This document shows positions 41,648 to 45,520 of a DNA stretch of 45,520 nucleotides, piece after piece. The translations under genes were made by a program, and so were the position numbers. Position 1 is the first letter of the stretch. Each line of letters begins with the position of its first letter. The DNA lies in NCBI GenBank assembly GCA_016284265.1, contig JAEEOM010000053.1, positions 1 to 45,520 of the forward strand, written 5' to 3'. The notes under the pieces are model-generated. The model saw only the letters and a program-made list of their open reading frames with translations, was not told where the DNA came from and did not search any database. The stretch is from Bacteroidales bacterium (lineage in GTDB: Bacteria > Bacteroidota > Bacteroidia > Bacteroidales > UBA932).

Positions 41648-43675
41648 ATGACAAAGATCGGCAAGGCGGCGGCACAGGAAAGGATCGCGTTCCTGAAACG
41701 GGAACTCGAACGGCACAATTACAACTATTATGTGCTCAACCAGCCCGCTATCACGGATTTCGAATTCGACTTGTTGATGAGTGAACTGCAGGGACTTGAG
41801 AAGCTATACCCCGAATTCGCCACGGAAGACAGCCCCACCCGTCACGTCGGCAGCGACCTGTCCGCCGCAGCGGGAACCGACTTCGTCCAAGTCCCCCACC
41901 GCTATCCGATGCTCTCGCTGGGAAACACCTACGCCAAGGAAGAACTCTACGAATTCGACAACCGGATCCGCAAGACCACCGACGCGCCTTTTACTTATTC
42001 CTGCGAACTCAAGTTCGACGGCACGGCCATCTGCCTGACCTACCGCCACGGCCGTTTGCTCCGTGCCCTGACACGCGGCGACGGTACCAAGGGCGATGAC
42101 GTCACCCGCAACGTCGTGAACATCGCGGCCATTCCCCGCATCCTCCACGGCGAAGACATCCCGGAGGAGTTCGAGATCCGGGGCGAAATCTACATGCCTT
42201 TCGCGGCATTCGACCGCCTCAACGCCGAACGAACCGAAGCAGAACTGGAGCCTTTCGCCAACCCGCGCAATGCCGCCTCGGGCAGCCTGAAGCTCCAGAA
42301 TCCGGAAGAGATGCGCATGCGCGGTCTCGACTGCGTACTATACCATGTGCTCGGCGAAAACCTGCCGTTCAAAACCCATATCGAAGCCCTCGAAGCCGCG
42401 CGCCGCTGGGGGCTTCCTGTTTCAGAATACAGCCTCCACGCCCAGAATATCGAGGAAGCCGTCGCTTACATCGACGCCTGGGACACGCGACGCAAGACCC
42501 TTCCCTTCGCCACCGACGGCATTGTCATCAAGGTCAACGAACTTGACCTGCAGCGCCAGCTCGGCTTCACGGCCAAGTCGCCCCGCTGGGCCACGGCCTG
42601 GAAATTCAAGCCTGAGCAGGCCCTCACCCCGCTCCTGTCGGTCGATTACCAGGTGGGCCGTACCGGTGCCGTCACGCCCGTAGCCAATCTGGAACCCGTC
42701 CTGCTGTCGGGTACCGTCGTCAAGCGAGCCTCGCTCCACAATAAAGACCAGATGGACTTGCTCGACATTCACATCGGAGACTATGTCTATGTGGAAAAGG
42801 GCGGTGAAATCATCCCGAAGATTACCGGCGTGGAACTGTCGAAGCGGCCTGAAGGAGCCGTCCGTCCGGCCTTCCCTGTCTGCTGCCCCGACTGCGGCAC
42901 TCCGCTCGTGCGCGACGAAGACGAGGCCCGGCACTACTGTCCCAACCGGGAGTCCTGTCCGGTTCAGATCAAAGGCCGCTTCGTCCACTTTGCCGGACGC
43001 AAGGCCATGGACATCCTGGCCGGCGACGCCACCATCGAGGCGCTCTACAACCAGGGGTTCATCCATACCCTGCCCGACCTTTACACGCTGACCCGCGAAC
43101 AGCTGGTCTCGCTCGACGGCTGGCAGGAGAAGTCGGCCGACAACTTCCTCGCCAGTCTGGAAGCCAGCCGGAAAGTACCGTTTGAGCGCGTGCTCTACGC
43201 GCTGGGCATCCGGCATGTCGGCGAACAGACCGCCAAGACGCTCGCCCGCCATTTCGGTTCCATCGATGCCCTGGCAGCTGCCTCACACGAAGAACTGACG
43301 CAAGTCGAGGACATCGGCAGCATCGTCGCCGACTCGATCCAGGCCTGGTTTGCCTCCGAAGCGGGTCGGGAAACGGTCCGTCGCCTGCGCGAGGCCGGCT
43401 TGCAGATGGCCGTCGCCGACGAGGCCCGGCTACGGCTCTCCGAAACGCTGGCCGGCAAGACGATCGTCATCTCGGGCAATTTCTCCATCTCCCGGGAAGC
43501 GATGAAAGAACTCATCGAAGCACACGGCGGCAAGAACGCCGGTTCGGTAAGCGGAAAAACCGCCTGGCTGCTTGCCGGAGAAAAAGCCGGACCCGAAAAA
43601 TTGAAGAAAGCGGAGAAACTGGGAATCCCGGTGCTTTCCGAAACGGATTTCTACCAACTCATCGGTAAGGAGTAA
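41648..43675 (+). CDS. ligA: NAD-dependent DNA ligase
   Basis: 675 aa, the essential bacterial ligase sealing nicks in replication and repair. Seen in order: Ia domain (AQERIAFLKRELERHNYNYY), adenylation domain with CELKFDGTAI (Lys122), TRGDGTKGDDVTRN, NPRNAASGSLK, TDGIVIKVN and FKP; OB fold with VGRTGAVTPVANLEPV; Cys4 zinc finger CCPDCGTP...CPNRESCP; helix-hairpin-helix region ALGIRHVGEQTAKTLARHFG; and a C-terminal BRCT domain (AGKTIVISGNFSISREAMKE). Length is normal. Start ATG 41648 or 41633. The yihY gene follows after 3 nt. Confidence 0.97.
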   Translation: MTKIGKAAAQERIAFLKRELERHNYNYYVLNQPAITDFEFDLLMSELQGLEKLYPEFATEDSPTRHVGSDLSAAAGTDFVQVPHRYPMLSLGNTYAKEELYEFDNRIRKTTDAPFTYSCELKFDGTAICLTYRHGRLLRALTRGDGTKGDDVTRNVVNIAAIPRILHGEDIPEEFEIRGEIYMPFAAFDRLNAERTEAELEPFANPRNAASGSLKLQNPEEMRMRGLDCVLYHVLGENLPFKTHIEALEAARRWGLPVSEYSLHAQNIEEAVAYIDAWDTRRKTLPFATDGIVIKVNELDLQRQLGFTAKSPRWATAWKFKPEQALTPLLSVDYQVGRTGAVTPVANLEPVLLSGTVVKRASLHNKDQMDLLDIHIGDYVYVEKGGEIIPKITGVELSKRPEGAVRPAFPVCCPDCGTPLVRDEDEARHYCPNRESCPVQIKGRFVHFAGRKAMDILAGDATIEALYNQGFIHTLPDLYTLTREQLVSLDGWQEKSADNFLASLEASRKVPFERVLYALGIRHVGEQTAKTLARHFGSIDALAAASHEELTQVEDIGSIVADSIQAWFASEAGRETVRRLREAGLQMAVADEARLRLSETLAGKTIVISGNFSISREAMKELIEAHGGKNAGSVSGKTAWLLAGEKAGPEKLKKAEKLGIPVLSETDFYQLIGKE

Positions 43676-43678
43676 GCG

Positions 43679-44677
43679 ATGCGACTGTTCCTGGCCAGAA
43701 TCAAGGATTTCATCCGGAGGCTCGTCAAGTTCCTGACGCGCGACATCTGGGCGCTCGATTTCAGCGAATTGAGCAACGCCCGCAAGCGTCTGTTCCGGAG
43801 CATCCAGGCGTTCATCCTGACCGCCAAGGGATTCGCAAGCGAGCGGGTCGGCCGGGAAGCGGTCGCCCTGAGCCAGTTCACGATGATGGCCTTCATCCCG
43901 ATGATCGCCGTCATCCTCTTTGTCTCGCATGGCTTCGGTCTGGACCGCCTGCTGTCCCAGACCCTGATGGAATCGTTCCCCACCAGTACGCAGCTCATCC
44001 AGGTCATCATGGACTACGCACTGAACATCGTCAAGGCCACTGAAAGCGGCGTATTCGGCTGGATTTCCTTTTTGAGTTTCGTGTGGACGATTGTTTGGCT
44101 GATGATCAACGTCGAACTCGCCTTCAACCGCATCTGGGAGGTGAAAGAGCCCCGGAAGGCGTGGAAACGGGCCACGGTTTACATTGCCATCATGCTCCTG
44201 ACGCCCTTCCTGCTGCTCCTGCTCTTCTCCGGCTGGGCTTGGTACGCCCGCTTCATCGGACTGCTGAAAGGACACTTGGGCGCGTTCAGTTTCATCACGA
44301 CCAATATGTTCTGGCTCGCCTTCTACGGAATCGTCGTGCTGGCCCTCTCGGTCATGTACAAGTTCATTCCCCACGCAAAAGTCCGCTACGGTTCGGCACT
44401 CAAAGCGGCCCTGATCGTCGGTGTAAGTTTCGTGGGTATCCAATATCTATACATGGGCACCCAGTTGATGGTGACCCGCTTGGGCGCCGTGTACGGGGCG
44501 CTGGCCTTCATTCCCCTCTTCCTGATCTGGCTCAACCTCTGCTGGCAGGTCATCCTCTTCGGCGCAGAGCTGACGCGGGGATACACCCTGGTGGACTACC
44601 GGGAGGTCGAGGAACGCGGGCTCAATGAACGAAAACATGGAAACTATGTTTACAGAAGAAGATTATCGACTGATTGA
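43679..44677 (+). CDS. yihY: YihY/BrkB-family inner-membrane protein
   Basis: 332 aa with six predicted membrane helices: MMAFIPMIAVILFVSHGFG, WISFLSFVWTIVWLMINV, VYIAIMLLTPFLLLLLFSGW, MFWLAFYGIVVLALSVMY, AALIVGVSFVGIQYLY and LAFIPLFLIWLNLCWQVILFG. Motifs typical of the family: FNRIWEV, PHAKVRYGSAL and LGAVYGALAFIPLFLIW. The family was once wrongly called RNase BN; its true function is unknown. The 3' end overlaps the RelA/SpoT start by up to 53 nt. Confidence 0.9.
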   Translation: MRLFLARIKDFIRRLVKFLTRDIWALDFSELSNARKRLFRSIQAFILTAKGFASERVGREAVALSQFTMMAFIPMIAVILFVSHGFGLDRLLSQTLMESFPTSTQLIQVIMDYALNIVKATESGVFGWISFLSFVWTIVWLMINVELAFNRIWEVKEPRKAWKRATVYIAIMLLTPFLLLLLFSGWAWYARFIGLLKGHLGAFSFITTNMFWLAFYGIVVLALSVMYKFIPHAKVRYGSALKAALIVGVSFVGIQYLYMGTQLMVTRLGAVYGALAFIPLFLIWLNLCWQVILFGAELTRGYTLVDYREVEERGLNERKHGNYVYRRRLSTD

Positions 44678-45520
44678 ACGGGAATTCGCCGGACTCCGGG
44701 AATCCAGCCGGAGGCGGTGCGCCGATGAGGAACAGTTCCAACTGGTCCTCAAGGCGTTCGAATTCGCCAATGAAGCGCATAAAGGCGTCCGTCGCCGGTC
44801 GGGCGAGCCCTATATCCTGCACCCGATCGCCGTGGCCAAGATCGTGGTCGACGAAATCGGGCTGGGCTGCAAGTCGATCTGCGCCGCCCTGCTCCACGAT
44901 GTGGTGGAAGACACCGATTTCACGGTCGAGGACATCCAGCGTCTCTTCGGCGACAAGATTGCTTCGCTGGTCGACGGCCTGACCAAGATCAAAACCGCGC
45001 TGGACAACGACAACAAGAATAAGAACCAGGCGAACCGCGTGAGTCTCCAGGCCGAAAATTTCCGCCGGATCCTGGTCACCCTCAACGACGACGTGCGCAT
45101 CGTGCTCATCAAACTGGCCGACCGGCTGCACAACGTGCGCACCATCCAGTTCATGCCAGAATACAAGCGCGACAAGATCCTCAGCGAGACCATGTATCTC
45201 TTCATCCCGCTCGCCCACCGGCTCGGCCTCTACAGCATCAAGTCGGAGATGGAGAACATCTGGCTCAAGTACCGTGAACCCGTCGCCTACAACTCCATCG
45301 AGCGGCAGTTGGGCAAGATCATGGAGGAACGCGGCTCGCTGATCGACAACTTCATCGAACCGATCCGCGCGGAACTTGACAAGGCCGGCTACAAATATAC
45401 CCTGCTCAAACGGCTCAAGACTCCCTACTCCATCTGGAAGAAGATGACGACCAAGAACATCCCGTTCGAGCAGATCTACGACATCTACGCCATCCGCATC
45501 ATCTTCGAATCCCGGCCCGG
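44625..45520 (+). CDS. RelA/SpoT-family (p)ppGpp synthetase/hydrolase, 3' end outside window
   Basis: 298 complete codons visible. Controls the stringent response by making or hydrolysing (p)ppGpp. The HD hydrolase domain is intact: RRRSGEPYILHPIAVA, LLHDVVEDTDFT with His91-Asp92, LVDGLTKI, RILVTLNDDVRIVLIKLADR and HRLGLYSIKSEMEN. The beginning of the synthetase domain follows (LLKRLKTPYSIWKKM, IYDIYAIRIIF); whether it is active cannot be judged here. In-frame ATGs at 44625, 44637 and 44646 all lie inside yihY; 44625 is taken as the longest. The overlap suggests co-transcription of ligA, yihY and this gene. Confidence 0.92.
   Translation, partial: MNENMETMFTEEDYRLIEREFAGLRESSRRRCADEEQFQLVLKAFEFANEAHKGVRRRSGEPYILHPIAVAKIVVDEIGLGCKSICAALLHDVVEDTDFTVEDIQRLFGDKIASLVDGLTKIKTALDNDNKNKNQANRVSLQAENFRRILVTLNDDVRIVLIKLADRLHNVRTIQFMPEYKRDKILSETMYLFIPLAHRLGLYSIKSEMENIWLKYREPVAYNSIERQLGKIMEERGSLIDNFIEPIRAELDKAGYKYTLLKRLKTPYSIWKKMTTKNIPFEQIYDIYAIRIIFESRP

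Overview
The window is chromosomal DNA of a GC-rich member of the Bacteroidota, most likely order Bacteroidales. Evidence: promoters of the TAnnTTTG type, a BspA/fimbrillin-like surface lipoprotein pair, TamL (lipoprotein form of the BamA/TamA family), a PPi-type phosphofructokinase, a DUF349 protein next to yidC, a surE-lpxB pair, and many short A-rich leaders without a clear Shine-Dalgarno sequence. A cysteate-synthase-like gene suggests sulfonolipid production, as known in Alistipes and relatives; the exact genus cannot be fixed from this window. No rRNA, tRNA, CRISPR array, phage or IS transposase was seen.

Layout. 1-5070 (minus): a giant, C-terminally truncated BspA-like leucine-rich-repeat lipoprotein and a small paralogue of its N-terminal fimbrillin-like domain. 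5191-8696 (plus): cysteate-synthase-like enzyme and a GH89 alpha-N-acetylglucosaminidase. 8808-11996 (minus): folC and a phosphohexomutase. 12062-16177 (plus): THUMP-like methyltransferase, LOG-family protein, ABC exporter. 16260-19048 (minus): DPP-IV-type S9 peptidase and a membrane zinc peptidase. 19296-25658 (minus): a tightly overlapping operon surE-lpxB-dapF-HAMP protein-trkH-RecD-like helicase. 25757-28452 (plus): gap and a 5'-nucleotidase-type lipoprotein. 28612-29286 (minus): trmD. 29360-34449 (plus): DUF349 protein, yidC, YggS-type PLP protein, and a lipoprotein resembling a catalytically dead M28 peptidase. 34446-41548 (minus): tamL, a TrmH-family methyltransferase, rfbB, a GH13 glycosidase and PPi-type phosphofructokinase. 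41648-45520 (plus): ligA, yihY and the start of a RelA/SpoT gene.

Most genes are housekeeping (envelope biogenesis, glycolysis, folate, RNA modification, DNA repair). The most unusual signal is a set of short palindromic repeats. One family, built on a 20-23 nt unit of the form GGTCAAGCCGGGCATGACGG, occurs as tandem copies inside the folC reading frame, directly after the ABC exporter gene, and at the end of the TrmH-family gene, where it supplies the last codons and the stop. Two other hairpin insertions sit in frame inside rfbB and the TrmH-family gene. A 140-bp four-way-junction-like palindrome separates the 5'-nucleotidase gene and trmD, and a six-copy CTTGCCC/GGGCAAG array fills 19111-19286. 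Together they look like mobile palindromic elements that the host tolerates inside proteins, comparable to the Rickettsia palindromic elements; in this lineage I know of no description, but I could not search.
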